From the NCBI GenBank assembly GCA_046596055.1, contig JBKJNH010000272.1, forward strand, positions 1-7,794: a DNA stretch of 7,794 nucleotides, given 5' to 3'. The DNA is from JANPEF01 sp046596055. Its GTDB lineage: Bacteria > Eisenbacteria > RBG-16-71-46 > DASYSL01. The translations under genes and the position numbers were made by a program. The first letter of the stretch is position 1; each line of letters starts with the position of its first letter. A model generated the notes under the pieces. That model saw nothing but the letters and a program-made list of their open reading frames with translations, was not told where the DNA came from and ran no database searches. This document shows positions 7,196 to 7,794 of this stretch, in pieces.

Positions 7196-7209
7196 GGGTA
7201 TTCCCATGG
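7192..7209 (-). promoter_or_regulatory. Inverted repeat spanning the antitoxin start codon
   Basis: CCATGGG at 7192-7198 and CCCATGG at 7203-7209 form a perfect 7-bp inverted repeat with the 4-base loop TATT. In the minus-strand mRNA both arms contain an AUG of the antitoxin frame (7195 and 7207), so the hairpin would bury the start. A translational effect is inference; the repeat itself is plain in the sequence. Confidence 0.5.
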
Positions 7210-7254
7210 CCATGTTAATTAACATGGCCAAGATAATTAACGTGGCCATGTTAA
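7207..7254. promoter_or_regulatory. Probable operator: palindromic half-site array
   Basis: The half-site TTAACATGGCC appears four times. An inverted copy at 7208-7218 and a direct copy at 7219-7229 join into a perfect 24-bp palindrome (7207-7230). A direct copy with one mismatch (TTAACGTGGCC) lies at 7237-7247 and an inverted exact copy at 7244-7254. Direct copies are spaced 18 bases apart and inverted copies 36. The array lies immediately upstream of the AbiEi-type gene and is A/T-rich within G/C-rich DNA. AbiEi antitoxins are known to repress their own operons through inverted repeats, so this is the likely binding site. It also lies about 95 bases before the drmMI start and may cover promoters in both directions. 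No confident -35/-10 pair can be assigned. Confidence 0.72.
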
Positions 7255-7271
7255 CACAGGCGTGCTGACCA

Positions 7272-7285
7272 GGACCCCAGGACCC
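7272..7285. repeat. GGACCCCA octamer repeat
   Basis: GGACCCCA at 7272-7279 is followed directly by GGACCC at 7280-7285. It resembles the octamer tandem at 5188-5208 with A in place of T at the last position. Confidence 0.5.
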
Positions 7286-7308
7286 GCCTCCGCCAAGGCT
7301 CCGGCGGG
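7283..7308. repeat. Interrupted palindrome in drmMI leader
   Basis: CCCGCC (7283-7288) pairs with GGCGGG (7303-7308), and inside them GCC (7292-7294) pairs with GGC (7297-7299); TCC faces TCC as an internal loop. It may be a dispersed palindromic element or a structured part of the methylase leader. It has no U-run and is not a typical terminator. Confidence 0.45.
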
Positions 7309-7349
7309 CAAGTCCCGGACCCCAACCACGGGTAAAGTAATGCCACCCC

Positions 7350-7794
7350 GTGGCCGCCGTCCCCCTAGAACTCCTCGCCCACCGCGAATGGCTTGGCCAG
7401 ATTGGCCCGGTGGGCCTGGTCGTGTCGCCGTCCGTGCTGGTCCGGCAGCAGGTGTTCGTGGACAGGCAGCGGGCCCTGCAGGTGCAGGCCAAGCTGGTGG
7501 AGCTGGCCGGAGACGATGGCGAGGCGCCGATTGCGGACCCGGTCCGGTTCTTCACCGAAGTCCTGGAATGGCCCGCCGGAATCCTCTCCGAGCCTCCCGA
7601 CAGCCTGACAGTCGCGCTCCCCGAATACGAAGACCACCTGCGCCCGGCGTACGCGATAGCCGCGCCGGCCACAAGCTCTTCGGAGCCCCGGGGCTTTCCT
7701 GGCCCGAGCAAGGTCGAGGGCAGCCCCGGGGACCATCTTCTCCTCATCCAAACCACCACCGCCTCCGATTTGGACTCGAAGCCGGCAAGCGACC
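7350..7794 (+). CDS. drmMI: Putative DISARM methyltransferase DrmMI, N-terminal part
   Basis: The frame is open from GTG at 7350 to the right edge (148 codons). It starts VAAVPLELLAHREWLGQIGP, followed by VGLVVSPSVLVRQQVFVDRQ, then DPVRFFTEVLEWPAGIL, SLTVALPEYEDHLRPAYAI and DHLLLIQ. I recognise this as the N-terminal, pre-catalytic region of the large Eco57I-like adenine methyltransferases beside drmD in class 1 DISARM (about 1300 residues). There DrmMI modifies host DNA so that it is spared. The SAM-binding and NPPY motifs would lie beyond the edge, so catalysis cannot be judged here. A TAA at 7338-7340 in the same frame makes GTG 7350 the only sensible start; the ATG at 7340 is in a different, proline/arginine-rich frame. 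The ribosome-binding site is weak. The position downstream of drmD on the same strand supports the call, although opposite-strand genes intervene. Confidence 0.72.
   Translation, partial: MAAVPLELLAHREWLGQIGPVGLVVSPSVLVRQQVFVDRQRALQVQAKLVELAGDDGEAPIADPVRFFTEVLEWPAGILSEPPDSLTVALPEYEDHLRPAYAIAAPATSSSEPRGFPGPSKVEGSPGDHLLLIQTTTASDLDSKPASD

Noticed and set aside
7340..7393. ATG at 7340 as the start of a plus-strand gene
   Set aside because: Its frame yields proline/arginine-rich sequence with no family likeness. The frame from GTG 7350 gives the recognisable methyltransferase N-terminus.
7196..7759. Upstream extension of the AbiEi-type frame by up to 188 residues
   Set aside because: The added residues are compositionally odd (serine, arginine, cysteine runs), cross the operator palindromes and lie antisense to drmMI. 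The recognisable domain begins at 7195.

Overview
The window looks like one end of a defence island in a high-GC bacterial chromosome. Secreted DUF1800 proteins are common in Acidobacteriota and Planctomycetota, and a palindrome encoding VGQAFRPA is one I associate from memory with Acidobacteriota (Vicinamibacteria-like) genomes. I therefore lean to Acidobacteriota, but the sequence does not prove it. There are no rRNA or tRNA genes, CRISPR arrays or transposases.

Layout: (1) 1-1248, minus strand, a signal-peptide-bearing DUF1800 protein cut by the left edge; it looks like ordinary chromosomal flank. (2) 1249-1309, a short divergent promoter region. (3) 1310-4564, plus strand, an intact SNF2-type helicase that I recognise as DrmD of class 1 DISARM. 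(4) 4566-5165, minus strand, a small operon: a DUF433 antitoxin, a 40-codon stub of its DUF5615 PIN-like toxin, and a DUF2283-like protein. (5) 5244-7195, minus strand, a two-gene type IV-like toxin-antitoxin pair: an AbiEi-type winged-helix antitoxin with a restriction-endonuclease-like N-terminal domain, and a GSU2403-family nucleotidyltransferase overlapping it by ATGA. (6) 7196-7349, a divergent control region with a 24-bp perfect palindrome and further copies of its half-site. (7) 7350-right edge, plus strand, the first 148 codons of what looks like DrmMI, the adenine methyltransferase of class 1 DISARM.

The main point is that drmD and the putative drmMI, which normally stand together in a class 1 DISARM operon (drmD, drmMI, drmA, drmB, drmC), are here separated by about 2.8 kb of opposite-strand toxin-antitoxin genes. 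drmD runs into that block with a single base between stop codons, so drmMI probably needs its own promoter. The only intergenic space available is the one carrying the presumed antitoxin operator. DISARM methylase expression may therefore be linked to the toxin-antitoxin repressor. One toxin-antitoxin unit is broken (toxin reduced to a stub) and the other looks complete. drmA, drmB and drmC, if present, lie beyond the right edge.
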